From NCBI RefSeq assembly GCF_026802175.1, contig NZ_CP113797.1, positions 3,077,026-3,141,025 of the forward strand: DNA of 64,000 nt. The letters are read 5' to 3'. The notes beneath the pieces are model-generated. The model was not told the DNA's origin, did not search any database, and saw only the letters and a list, made by a program, of their open reading frames with translations. The stretch is from Thermocoleostomius sinensis A174. GTDB lineage: Bacteria; Cyanobacteriota; Cyanobacteriia; Elainellales; Elainellaceae. Both the position numbers and the translations under genes were made by a program. Below are positions 18,887-27,514 of this stretch, piece after piece (position 1 is the stretch's first letter; each line of letters starts with the position of its first letter).

Positions 18887-19423
18887 TTATTCGTTGGTGG
18901 CGTGCGCTCGGGCGAGTTGTTCATAGCGTTTAGCATGTTCAATCAATTCGCTAGCTTCTGCCTCGGAGACTAGACGAACTGTTTTGGCAGGAATGCCCAT
19001 TACCAGCGTTCGATCGGGAACATCTTTAGTGACAACCGAACCAGCCCCCACAATGCAACCGCTGCCGACGCGCACCCCGTTGAGGACGATGGCTCCGATG
19101 CCAACTAAGCTACCTTCTCCAATCTGAGCACCGTGAATCACGGCGCGATGTCCGATCGTGACGTAATCCTCCAAAATCGTTGGCATTCCCGGATCACCAT
19201 GCAGAATGGCTCCATCTTGAACATTAGTCGATCGACCAATGCTAATGCGTTCCACATCTGCCCGTATGACTGCCCCATACCAAACGCTCGCTCCTGCCTT
19301 GATTTCTACCCGTCCCATCACGTCGGCTGTGGGTGCGACAAAGGCGGCTAACGAGAGATCTGGAGGCTGACAAGACGGGGCTTGCCAAGACGAAACTGCC
19401 GACAAATCTTGAGAATTGCTCAT
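18887..19423 (-). CDS. Gamma-carbonic-anhydrase-like left-handed beta-helix protein
   Basis: The 178-residue protein has the hexapeptide-repeat pattern of a left-handed parallel beta helix (for example VEIKAGASVWYGAVIRAD, then GSLVGIGAIVLNGVRVGSGC). The three His of the gamma-carbonic anhydrase zinc site are visible in AILHGD and TIGHRAVIHG, along with the Arg/Asp of VIRADVERI. Cyanobacterial relatives of the YrdA/PaaY/gamma-CA group include CcmM-like enzymes, but this protein lacks RuBisCO-small-subunit-like repeats, so it is not CcmM. Activity cannot be told from sequence: many relatives are inactive or act in other pathways. The ATG at 19423 is chosen; the frame is open 30 codons further, overlapping the divergent neighbour. 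The C-terminal helix (residues about 155-175) is usual for trimer packing. Confidence 0.85.
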   Translation of the reverse strand: MSNSQDLSAVSSWQAPSCQPPDLSLAAFVAPTADVMGRVEIKAGASVWYGAVIRADVERISIGRSTNVQDGAILHGDPGMPTILEDYVTIGHRAVIHGAQIGEGSLVGIGAIVLNGVRVGSGCIVGAGSVVTKDVPDRTLVMGIPAKTVRLVSEAEASELIEHAKRYEQLARAHATNE

Positions 19424-19485
19424 AAGATCTTCCGTGTAAACAAACAATACCTGTAGAATTCCCCTGAGGAGCAAGTTTCCCCAGT

Positions 19486-19491
19486 TATAAT
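19486..19491 (+). promoter_or_regulatory. Candidate -10 element (TATAAT) for the TIGR02652-type gene
   Basis: A consensus TATAAT lies 49 bases before ATG 19541 in the divergent gap. The -35 position is not consensus, so a shared divergent promoter is plausible but unproven. Confidence 0.45.
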
Positions 19492-19540
19492 AGAGCCACC
19501 GGATTTGGCACAAGTTGCCTGTACGGATAGCAGTTGCAAG

Positions 19541-20047
19541 ATGAACCCAGCTTTACAGTATCCAATCTTTGGTCCAGAGATTCAGTGTCCCCATTGTCGC
19601 CAGATGATCCCGGCGCTGACCCTGACAGATACCTACCTGTGTCAACGCCATGGGGCATTTGAGGCAAATCCTAAGACAGGAGAACTAATTCATCTCCAGT
19701 CTGGGCGGCATTGGCGGCGGTGGAACAATGAGTGGTATCGCCAACATACTCACCCGGATGGGATTCGATTTGAAATTCACGAAGCTCTCGATCGCCTGTA
19801 CACCCAAGGATATCGAGCCACCCGGGTGATTATTGCCAAACGCTACAAGGATTTAATCAGCACCTATCTGGAACGCAGCAGTCCTTGGCGTGGGCAGCCC
19901 GAATCTCCACGTCCGCGCTTGTATGGACTACCGGTCGAGTTTAGCCCCGATCCAGCAGAGGAACCCTGCTGGGAAGTCATCAATTTTGACTTAGAAAAAG
20001 AACCGGGTGCTCCAGTTCGTTATCCCTACTTTCGCCTATTTGAGTAG
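19541..20047 (+). CDS. Conserved cyanobacterial protein (TIGR02652 type)
   Basis: The 168-residue protein opens with a putative zinc ribbon: IQCPHCRQMIPA with a second Cys/His pair in YLCQRHGAF. A tryptophan-rich segment (GRHWRRWNNEWYRQ) and a conserved block HPDGIRFEIHEALDRLY follow. I match this from memory to the cyanobacteria-restricted TIGR02652 group, which has no known function. The ATG at 19541 is preferred over an upstream in-frame start because the conserved part begins at MNPALQYPIFGPEIQC. It is the divergent partner of the gamma-carbonic-anhydrase-like gene. The zinc ribbon hints at nucleic-acid or protein binding, but nothing shown here tests that. Confidence 0.8.
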   Translation: MNPALQYPIFGPEIQCPHCRQMIPALTLTDTYLCQRHGAFEANPKTGELIHLQSGRHWRRWNNEWYRQHTHPDGIRFEIHEALDRLYTQGYRATRVIIAKRYKDLISTYLERSSPWRGQPESPRPRLYGLPVEFSPDPAEEPCWEVINFDLEKEPGAPVRYPYFRLFE

Positions 20048-20102
20048 AAATTAACGCTGAACCTTCAGTCCTAATCCCCAACCTCTAACCCCCAATCCCT
20101 CT

Positions 20103-20546
20103 ATGCACCATGCCTCCATTCGCACCGCTGACATCCATCGGGCGATCGCGTTCTATGAGCAACTTGGGTTTGAAATGTGTGAGCGCTTCACAGCAGGGAT
20201 GACGCTAGCTTGTTGGATGAAGGGGCTAGGAGGCCGTATTGAACTGCTCCAGGTTCCTCAACCTCGTCCAGCCGCCGATGCATTTGGTGATGAGCACTAC
20301 ACGGGGTATTATCATTTGTCCTTTGACCTCACCGATATGATCGACGACCTATCGGACTGGTTAGCTAGCCTGAAAATCCAATTTGCTCAAGCGTCAGAAA
20401 CGGGAAAGACTCAGCCACTCACGATTTTGCTGGAACCTACACAGCAGATTATTGGCGATCGAGTGTATGAAGTAGCGTTTGTTGCTGATGCTGATGGTCT
20501 GCCACTGGAATTTATTCGGATGATGGGAACTGTGAAAAATTTCTAG
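20103..20546 (+). CDS. VOC/glyoxalase family protein
   Basis: A 147-residue single-domain vicinal-oxygen-chelate protein with two beta-alpha-beta-beta-beta halves. The first starts HHASIRTADIHRAIAFYEQL, and the second holds the central YYHLSFDL histidine and the terminal GLPLEFIRM glutamate, so the metal ligands of a glyoxalase-like site (His, Glu, His, Glu) seem available. The substrate is unknown: relatives include methylglyoxal lyases and bleomycin-type resistance proteins. The 55-base gap from the preceding gene is built of CCCCAAT-like heptads. It probably belongs to the same transcript as its upstream neighbour. Confidence 0.85.
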   Translation: MHHASIRTADIHRAIAFYEQLGFEMCERFTAGMTLACWMKGLGGRIELLQVPQPRPAADAFGDEHYTGYYHLSFDLTDMIDDLSDWLASLKIQFAQASETGKTQPLTILLEPTQQIIGDRVYEVAFVADADGLPLEFIRMMGTVKNF

Positions 20547-20631
20547 AATTGTATAACCGGAGAGAGGCGTTTCTCTCAAACATGGGCTAAGTTAGCAGTC
20601 TAAGGTGAAATCATTTTTAAACTCATTTGTT

Positions 20632-20826
20632 ATGGAATCTGGTAGTCAATCGAGCGACCCGACCGATCACACGTCTCAAAAATTAGCGAGCTTCATTGGA
20701 ACCCTCATTGCTTTATTAACCCTAGCGGCTCCGATTATTTCGATCGCTCACTTCCCCTCAACAAGGTACGATCAGATCCTCCAATCGCCCCAACAGTTAT
20801 TGCCGCAGCCTAACGATCTAGACTGA
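20632..20826 (+). CDS. Small single-pass membrane protein, conserved in cyanobacteria
   Basis: The 64-residue product has a polar Ser/Asp/Gln-rich N-terminus, one hydrophobic helix at about 20-41 (LASFIGTLIALLTLAAPII) and a short Pro/Gln-rich tail. I recall similar unnamed small proteins in many cyanobacteria, with the same QKLASFIG entry into the helix, but know no function. ATG 20632 is chosen; a GTG at 20605 would add nine residues. No cofactor-binding motif is visible. It could be a small thylakoid or plasma-membrane subunit (inference). Confidence 0.65.
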   Translation: MESGSQSSDPTDHTSQKLASFIGTLIALLTLAAPIISIAHFPSTRYDQILQSPQQLLPQPNDLD

Positions 20827-20931
20827 TCACTTAGTTTGCAAACCGTGAGCGAAGGTGCAAGATTTCATGTCATTGCATGAATATCCCTGCGCATTAGCTG
20901 CTTTGCCGTGGTTTTGGTTTTAATTCTGGTT

Positions 20932-22674
20932 TTAACTCGCTCTTCTAGATTCGCAACGGAAAAGCTGATAGGGAAAGCCGATGCGTTCAAATCGATCCGG
21001 GTCAACACGACACAAGGCCTTGCGTCGTGGTGTGGCCCGATCGTTAATTCTAAGCCGTTCTGGATAATCTTTTGTTCGCATTCCGGGTGACGCCACCACC
21101 CAAAGATTCAGCGGCAGCGGCAAAGGTTGTTCAAGGTCTGGAAAAGCTCGCCACACAGCGCCATATCCATCCGAGCGATCGAGAAAACCAAACCGTACCT
21201 GTGAGTCAATCGTGGTGGTTGAATACAACTTTTGCAACTCCAGCGCAAAACTTAAGCCCAACGCTACCTCCTGCAACGATTCATAAGCTGTGACAGCGAC
21301 CAGCGATCGATCCGGTTCAAACGCCATAGTTCTAGCAACGCGATCGGGATGATAGGACTTTTGAAACACAACACCGTTGACCACTAAAAAACTGCTGAGC
21401 AAACTCGCTACCAAAACAATGATCACCGGAGGAAGCAGCCCATCACCCGCCCAGGAATTCTTCATCCCCTGTTTTCTGTTTCTCGTTCTCTGTTCTCCCC
21501 TTCCTGTCAAACAAGCCCCTAACAGGGCACACACGCCCGGATAATAAACAAAGTTGTAGCGGGGCACAACTGTCAAATCCTTATCTAATAAATAGACAAT
21601 TGCGAAGAACTGTAGAACAACGCCTAGCGTAAACCCGGAGAGCAGTAGCATCGGCGATCGAAACGGAACCTGCTGCCATCGTATACGCCAACCTCGGTAA
21701 AGTTGCCAACCCAACCAGCTAGCAAAAACTAAGCCGACGATTCCCCAACCCAGCACCACGCGATCGGGCTGATCTTCTACTGGCAGAACAACCACCATTA
21801 GCACCCAATTCACCAGCGTTTGGTACAGTGGTGCAATTCGATCCTGCCAATCGGGCTTGTAGGGAATCAACCAATCCGTTTCGGGACGACTGAAGTGGTT
21901 AATGAGGGTAGGCAACCAGGGAAGATAGCTTAGCCAGACTCCGCCAATGGCCAGTCCGATTGCCCACCAAGACTGCCAACCTAGTCGCGATCGTTGCCAC
22001 AGCATCCAGACCAACAACGCCAGAACTTGGGCAATAAAAGCGATCGCACAAAAGTAGTGTGTATAAAGCCCGATGCTGTTGACCCCGCACCAACCCAGCC
22101 ATACCCAAGCCCGCAAGCGGTCAGTGACTAAATCTTGTTGCATCTTCACTAGCCCCACCAGCGCCAGCGTTATCAGCAGCATGGGTAGAGTATAGTGACG
22201 GGCTTCCTGAGAAAGATAGACCGCAAAAGGGGACACAGCCATCAGCGCAGCACCGATGAGTCCAGCACGCGGTGAAAAAGCTACCCGATTCAGCCAATAT
22301 AGGGCAGCGATCGCTCCTACTCCAAACAAAGCAGGCAGGGACCGCAGCCCCCAGACCCAATTGTCTGGTTGCAGCCAGTTCATCCAGCCATACAGTAAGC
22401 AAAAAAACAGGGGCGGATGCACCGATTCGGTCGCCACCGTTTGCGTAATTTGGGCACAACTAATTCCCGGCTGAATAGAGAAAATGCGATCGAGGGCTGT
22501 GAGTGGAAAGAAAACATTCAACGGCACATCCTGTTGACTTTGCCCCAGGCTGAACAAAGCCGTCAGCACCTCATCTAACCACAACGGTTTTGAGTCGAGT
22601 TGCCAAAAACGCAGCAACAACCCTCCTAAGAGGATCATGAACAGAAGAAAATAATAGAAAGCAGGACGTTTCAA
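20932..22674 (-). CDS. Glycosyltransferase of the GT39/ArnT-like type
   Basis: The 580-residue integral membrane protein has about ten hydrophobic helices in its N-terminal two thirds. The first periplasmic loop starts LLRFWQLDSKPLWLDEVLT, with the acidic DE typical of polyprenyl-phosphate-sugar-dependent GT-C enzymes, and YLSQEARHYTLPMLLI is a second family mark. Such enzymes transfer a sugar from a lipid-linked donor to protein or glycan outside the membrane. The C-terminal 180 residues are soluble. At about residues 386-403 a basic low-complexity insert (GRGEQRTRNRKQGMKN) interrupts a hydrophobic segment; its DNA resembles intergenic heptads. TTG 22674 is the likely start, as the first helix begins at residue 6; ATG 22638 would cut into it. 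Confidence 0.82.
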   Translation of the reverse strand: MKRPAFYYFLLFMILLGGLLLRFWQLDSKPLWLDEVLTALFSLGQSQQDVPLNVFFPLTALDRIFSIQPGISCAQITQTVATESVHPPLFFCLLYGWMNWLQPDNWVWGLRSLPALFGVGAIAALYWLNRVAFSPRAGLIGAALMAVSPFAVYLSQEARHYTLPMLLITLALVGLVKMQQDLVTDRLRAWVWLGWCGVNSIGLYTHYFCAIAFIAQVLALLVWMLWQRSRLGWQSWWAIGLAIGGVWLSYLPWLPTLINHFSRPETDWLIPYKPDWQDRIAPLYQTLVNWVLMVVVLPVEDQPDRVVLGWGIVGLVFASWLGWQLYRGWRIRWQQVPFRSPMLLLSGFTLGVVLQFFAIVYLLDKDLTVVPRYNFVYYPGVCALLGACLTGRGEQRTRNRKQGMKNSWAGDGLLPPVIIVLVASLLSSFLVVNGVVFQKSYHPDRVARTMAFEPDRSLVAVTAYESLQEVALGLSFALELQKLYSTTTIDSQVRFGFLDRSDGYGAVWRAFPDLEQPLPLPLNLWVVASPGMRTKDYPERLRINDRATPRRKALCRVDPDRFERIGFPYQLFRCESRRAS

Positions 22675-22988
22675 GGTGGGGCTACAGAATCAGAACAAGC
22701 CAACAACACTCTAACCGTAGGGTTGTTTAAGTTGGCAATTGAGTCAGACAGACAAACCATGGAGATCTTGACACAAAATTTCGAGCAAAATACCGATGTA
22801 GAGCAAGTCTTGTCATCGAATCATGGGGGATTATGTCCACGTTACCGCTGCCATGGTTTGTTCGACGCTAAATTTAGTTCTAATGTTGCCCCAACTCACG
22901 TGGTCAGAATCATCTTGTAGTTGCCTAGTTGGTTCAATTATCTGGTCAATCGCTCCAGCTAGATGCTGAGACTAAATGAGACACACTC

Positions 22989-25430
22989 ATGTCAATCAAC
23001 CTGATTCAAGTTACAGCCGCACAACGCGCTCAAATCCTTCAGCAAATGCGATCGAGGCTACGTCCTGGTCAGCAGCGCATGGCTGATTGGCAAGCAGGAC
23101 CATTGGCCATCTCAGCGGTGCCGGGTTCAGGCAAATCAACTGGAATGGCGATCGCCGTGGCGATTCTATTAGCGACTCGATCTTTAGGGAGTCAAGATTC
23201 GGGAATAGAAATCGGGCAGAAAACCGAGAATAAAGAACAGGAAATTGGACTTGGACAAGAAGAATTTACCCCTAATTCCCAGCTTCTCCTAGTGACCTTT
23301 ACCCGATCGGCTGTGGCTAATTTGAAGAGCAAAATTCGCGAGCATCTGCGATCGCTATCGATTGCATCCCAGGGATTCATGGTCTATACGCTGCATGGTT
23401 TGGCGTTAAACATTGCTACCCGCCATCCTGATTTATCAGGGCTAGATTTGAACCGCCTGACCTTAGTATCGCCCAATCAGAGCAGTCGCTTAATTCGCAC
23501 CTGCGTAGAACAATGGGTTGCGGCTCATCCTCAGTCCTATCAACGCCTATTAGAAGGGCGACAGTTTGATGGTGAAGAAACAGAGCGCTTGCGGCGGCAA
23601 TCGGTGTTACGGACAGAAGTCTTGCCTGATTTAGCCTATACGGTGATCCACGAAGCCAAAAGCTCTGGTTTGCTGCCCCAGCAGTTGTACGAGCTTGGAA
23701 AAAATGTGACTCGTCACGCGATCCTCGACGAGGCAGATTACGATGTGTTGACGATCGCCGCAGGGCTGTATGAACGCTACCAAACTCTACTGCGACAGCG
23801 CGGCTTTCTGGATTATGACGACATGATTCTGGCAGCGTTAAGAGTATTAGAAAACTCCAGTGCCCGCCAACTGTGGCAATCTCAAATTTATGCCGTGTTT
23901 GAAGATGAAGCTCAAGATTCTTCACCCTTGCAAACTCGCCTGTTGGAAATTTTGGCAACTGCTCCCAACCAAGCCGATCGTCTCCCTAACTTAGTGCGGG
24001 TTGGCGATCCCAATCAAGCGATTAACTCTACCTTTACTCCGGCCGATCCAGCGTTTTTCTATGAGTTCTGTGAGCGCTGTGCCCTTACCCATCGCCTAGC
24101 CGAAATGGATCAGGCTGGGCGCAGCACTCAAGCCATCATCGATGCTGCCAACTTTGTGCTTACCTGGGTTAACGATCGTTACGCCAACCTCCAACCCCCA
24201 ATCCCCAATCCCCAATCCCCAATTCTTCCTTTTCGTCCCCAGTATATTCACCCTGTTGCACCCGATGATCCGCAAGAAGATGCTAATCCAGACCCCGAAG
24301 GAACTGGACTAGAAATTCGCTTTCCGCCAGATATCTATCAGACGGTGAACTTGATTGGCTTGCGTGTGGCCGAGTTGTTGACCCACTATCCCGATCGCCG
24401 AGCAGCGGTATTGGTGCGGGAAAATCGACAGGGGCGATTTATAGCCGACTTGTTGCAAAATCCTGACTTCTATCATCTAGACATTAACCTGAAGCAGTCT
24501 GGCATCGAACTCTATGATGTAGGTCAACGCGATCGTCATTCTCACGTGCCCGCTGAGATTTTGACGATGCTGCAATTTCTCGATCGTCCTCACTCGCCGG
24601 ACTATCTCAAAGCTGCTCTTCAAGTCTTAGTCGATCGGCAATTGATTCCTACACAAGATTTGAATGCGCTCGTGAGTTTTCCTGAACAATTTCTCTACCC
24701 CGGTCCGCTTGATCCACCTCAACCTGATCCAGTTCGACGAGCCAGACGCTATTGCGTGAGCTTGCTCAAAGCACGATTGGAGTTGCCACACTATCAACTG
24801 ATTCCATTTCTGGCGATGACGCTGCAATACGAACAATCGGAACTGGCAACAGCAGACAAACTGGCAGAACGAATTATCCACCAAACGTTTGGTGATTCCT
24901 CAATGGCAACTGTCCTCGATGCGCTCGGCGAAATTGTGCGATCTGAACGGTTTGAAGCAGTGGAGATGGAGGAACCCGAATCTCGACTTCTACGCCCTCG
25001 CCAACTTACCCTCATCACCATGCACAAAGCTAAGGGTCTGGACTGGGATTTTGTGTTTATCCCCTTCCTGCACGAGCAGGTAATTCCTGGTCGTCTACGG
25101 GTACTGCCACAAGCCCAGTTTTTGGGCGACTTTACCCTATCAGAAGTTGCAAGAGCACAGATTCGAGCGAGCATTCATGGCATGTATCCGTTGCCTGATC
25201 TGCTGTCAGCGTGGCAGCGGGCCGAGTCACTGAAAATTGCGGAAGAATTTCGCTTGCTTTATGTAGCCATGACTCGGGCCAAGCGCTTGCTGTGGATGTC
25301 AGCGGCCCACAAAGCCCCATTTAGCTGGAGCAAACCCGAAAACTTAGACGATCGAGCGCCGTGTCCAGTTTTGCCAGCGTTGGTTCATCAATTCCCCCAA
25401 TCTATGAGCCATCCCTCCAAGTTGAACTAG
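22989..25430 (+). CDS. UvrD/Rep-like superfamily 1 DNA helicase
   Basis: The 813-residue protein has SF1A motifs in order: Walker A AVPGSGKST (about 43-51), LLLVTFTRSAVANLKSKI (motif Ia), FEDEAQD (Walker B), VGDPNQAI (motif III), LITMHKAKGLDWDFVFIP (motif V) and RLLYVAMTRAKRLLW (motif VI). It is a 3'-5' DNA translocase. The short C-terminus without an extra nuclease argues against AddA/RecB, and the diverged Q-motif region sets it apart from UvrD proper, so I give no symbol. Cyanobacteria commonly carry such a helicase. Two stretches look inserted: residues about 66-97 (Glu/Gln-rich) and about 400-412 (PPIPNPQSPI), the latter encoded by CCCCAAT heptads. The gene stands alone. Confidence 0.9.
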   Translation: MSINLIQVTAAQRAQILQQMRSRLRPGQQRMADWQAGPLAISAVPGSGKSTGMAIAVAILLATRSLGSQDSGIEIGQKTENKEQEIGLGQEEFTPNSQLLLVTFTRSAVANLKSKIREHLRSLSIASQGFMVYTLHGLALNIATRHPDLSGLDLNRLTLVSPNQSSRLIRTCVEQWVAAHPQSYQRLLEGRQFDGEETERLRRQSVLRTEVLPDLAYTVIHEAKSSGLLPQQLYELGKNVTRHAILDEADYDVLTIAAGLYERYQTLLRQRGFLDYDDMILAALRVLENSSARQLWQSQIYAVFEDEAQDSSPLQTRLLEILATAPNQADRLPNLVRVGDPNQAINSTFTPADPAFFYEFCERCALTHRLAEMDQAGRSTQAIIDAANFVLTWVNDRYANLQPPIPNPQSPILPFRPQYIHPVAPDDPQEDANPDPEGTGLEIRFPPDIYQTVNLIGLRVAELLTHYPDRRAAVLVRENRQGRFIADLLQNPDFYHLDINLKQSGIELYDVGQRDRHSHVPAEILTMLQFLDRPHSPDYLKAALQVLVDRQLIPTQDLNALVSFPEQFLYPGPLDPPQPDPVRRARRYCVSLLKARLELPHYQLIPFLAMTLQYEQSELATADKLAERIIHQTFGDSSMATVLDALGEIVRSERFEAVEMEEPESRLLRPRQLTLITMHKAKGLDWDFVFIPFLHEQVIPGRLRVLPQAQFLGDFTLSEVARAQIRASIHGMYPLPDLLSAWQRAESLKIAEEFRLLYVAMTRAKRLLWMSAAHKAPFSWSKPENLDDRAPCPVLPALVHQFPQSMSHPSKLN

Positions 25431-25537
25431 AGTTGAACTAGACATAAATGGGCATTCACTCTATGCATTAATAGACCGTGGGGGCTTTGCCCGATTTCAA
25501 CCCTGTTCTAGGGTGACCCTGTTTTAAGAGTGAACCT

Positions 25538-25864
25538 ATGTCTGATATTTTTGTCCTGGTTCGAGACCAGGATAACGTAGCTCTGACCTCGATCGAAGGA
25601 ATTCCTTTTATAGCTCAACTTCGGCAAGGCATCAAAACCCTGGCAGAAGAAACGGTGGATTTAATTTACGCAGATGCTGGCTTCGACGATTTACCTTTAG
25701 GAGATTACACCGTTGTTGTTCACCATGAACGAGTTGAACCGCAAGAAGCCGCTTATGATGTAGTTATAAATACTCACGACGAAATCATCCTCCTCACATT
25801 TATTTATTTAGAACCGGAACAAATTCTGCTACACATTCAGGCTGCTAGAGAGAAGAGGCTATAG
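25538..25864 (+). CDS. Hypothetical protein, 108 residues
   Basis: An acidic, soluble, single-domain protein with alternating hydrophobic residues suggesting a small beta-rich fold (DIFVLVRDQDNVALTSIEG, then GDYTVVVHHERVEPQEAAYDVV). No signal peptide, no cysteines, no catalytic motif. ATG 25538 follows a 107-base gap containing GGGCTTTGCCC, a small hairpin. Two bases separate its stop from the next gene, so the two are probably translated together. I recognise no family. Confidence 0.6.
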   Translation: MSDIFVLVRDQDNVALTSIEGIPFIAQLRQGIKTLAEETVDLIYADAGFDDLPLGDYTVVVHHERVEPQEAAYDVVINTHDEIILLTFIYLEPEQILLHIQAAREKRL

Positions 25865-25866
25865 AC

Positions 25867-26061
25867 ATGTTGGTAAAGGTGATTTCCTCCTGTTCCATCA
25901 AAGCATTTCGCTACCGAGTTCACGCGCTTGAACAAGATCTATGGAAAGCAACCGATCCGGTGAGTCGAGCCAATCTGGCGCTGCAATTGGCTGATGCAGC
26001 CACAACTCTAGCCCGCCTGGAAATGCAAGAAGCTCAAAAACAGCAGCAGGATGTTCTGTAA
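25867..26061 (+). CDS. Hypothetical protein, 64 residues, coupled to the preceding gene
   Basis: A short, probably all-helical protein (YRVHALEQDLWKATDPVSRA, then LALQLADAATTLARLEMQEA). It begins two bases after the upstream stop, and heptad-spaced Leu/Ala/Val residues suggest a coiled coil or helical hairpin. The two genes could encode a small complex, but nothing here shows what for. Coding status rests on tight spacing and compositional regularity. Confidence 0.5.
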   Translation: MLVKVISSCSIKAFRYRVHALEQDLWKATDPVSRANLALQLADAATTLARLEMQEAQKQQQDVL

Positions 26062-26534
26062 GCCGATCGAATCCTGTTCCCACCCTAAAAGACTTGCCGC
26101 GAGCTAGTTTGCATTAGCTCATCCGGCGATAGACCAATCAAGAGTTGGGGAAAACTGGATTACGCGATGTGCACCTCTCTGGATGCAATGTTTGGAACCA
26201 TTGCTGCATGGTGCGGACTCCTCCTCATTCCGTTTCTGTTTTCAACCGTTAGAGAAGACAAGGAAGCCCATCTTGCATGACCTCTGCTTCTAGCGTTGGT
26301 GAAGGGCAAAACAAGGCAAACCATCGCAGAGGCAAACCAGTTGCTGAAGTTGAAGTACATGGCTCAATTTAAAAATCTCATCAAAAATCGACCTAAATTT
26401 GCTGAGTTGGCGGTTGTAAACCTTCCTCCTACCTTTAGGTTCACTATATTAAGAAGTAGTATCCGCGATGTTCAGTTTTTAAAGGTACCGGCAACTAGAA
26501 CGCAGCTACTACGCTAGGCGAAATCTGGCAATTA
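26062..26534. other. Intergenic region, no gene seen
   Basis: About 470 bases between the two-gene hypothetical cassette and the MBL-fold gene. One 73-codon frame from a TTG at 26296 has no ribosome binding site or recognisable protein features. TATATT near 26444 may belong to the promoter of the next gene. Confidence 0.4.
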
Positions 26535-27410
26535 ATGTTCATGTCTATCAGCAACGACCAATTTACGATCCGCTTTTGGGGAGTCAGGGGAAGTATTGCC
26601 TGTCCAGGACAAAGCACGGTTCGCTACGGAGGAAATACGGCTTGCGTTGAAATGCAAGTTGGGAAACAACGTCTGATCTTTGATGGGGGTACAGGGCTGC
26701 GGGTGTTGGGGCAAACTCTGTTGCGTGAGATGCCTGTAGAAGCGCATCTCTTCTTTACCCATTCTCACTGGGATCACATTCAGGGGTTCCCATTTTTTGT
26801 GCCTGCCTTCATTCGCGGCAATCGCTTTACTATTTATGGCGCGATCGCTCCCAACGGTTCTACCATCGAACAACGCCTTAACGACCAAATGCTGCATCCT
26901 AACTTTCCGGTGCCACTGCAAATTATGGGTGCAGAGCTAGCCTTCCAAGATTTAGATATTGGTGAACCTGTGCAAATCGGCGATGTGCTTGTCGAAAATG
27001 CCTTACTCAATCATCCTGGCGAATCAGTTGGGTATCGCATTAACTGGCAAGACTATGCCGTGGCTTACATCACCGATACTGAACATTTTCTCGATCGCCT
27101 AGACGAGAATGTGCTGTGGCTCGCGCGTAATGCCGATGTCATGATTTATGATGCCACTTACACAGACGAGGAATACTATTCAGAGCGATCGAGTAAGATT
27201 GGCTGGGGGCATTCTACTTGGCAAGAAGCTGTGAAGGTCGCTAAAGCCGCTAATGTGAGCAAGCTGGTAATTTTTCACCATGATCCGCTGCACGATGATG
27301 ACTTTATGGATCACATTAAGGAAGAGGTGACTCGGCAATTTCCTAACAGTGTAGTAGCCTGGGAAGGTCTAGAAATTGATTTATTGGCAGTTCCCATCGC
27401 AGTTTCATAG
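26535..27410 (+). CDS. MBL-fold metallohydrolase
   Basis: The 291-residue metallo-beta-lactamase fold protein begins FTIRFWGVRGSIACPGQS. The dinuclear metal site is complete: FTHSHWDHIQGFPFF (HxHxDH), the later His in LLNHPGESVGYR, ITDTEH (bridging Asp) and VIFHHDP. The N-terminal RFWGVRGSI and the SHWDH variant place it near a cyanobacterial group related to cyclic-nucleotide phosphodiesterase/RNase Z-like hydrolases. The substrate is unknown, probably a phosphodiester. Start at ATG 26535 or ATG 26541. It is cytosolic, with no signal peptide, and is followed by ribF after about 100 bases. Confidence 0.88.
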   Translation: MFMSISNDQFTIRFWGVRGSIACPGQSTVRYGGNTACVEMQVGKQRLIFDGGTGLRVLGQTLLREMPVEAHLFFTHSHWDHIQGFPFFVPAFIRGNRFTIYGAIAPNGSTIEQRLNDQMLHPNFPVPLQIMGAELAFQDLDIGEPVQIGDVLVENALLNHPGESVGYRINWQDYAVAYITDTEHFLDRLDENVLWLARNADVMIYDATYTDEEYYSERSSKIGWGHSTWQEAVKVAKAANVSKLVIFHHDPLHDDDFMDHIKEEVTRQFPNSVVAWEGLEIDLLAVPIAVS

Positions 27411-27514
27411 ACAGGGGCAACGTTTGCCGTAAGGTGGGCAAGTGCCCGGTGTCTGCCATTGGAATGGGCAATGTAGGAGTGGCAAAACCGCTGTTATGTG
27501 TCAGAATGTAAAGC

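Noticed and set aside
22759-22920. A 54-codon frame before the UvrD-like helicase gene.
   Set aside because: No ribosome binding site, no recognisable protein pattern and unusual codon choice; low support.
26296-26517. A 73-codon frame from TTG in the gap before the MBL-fold gene.
   Set aside because: No Shine-Dalgarno sequence and a sequence without domain-like features.
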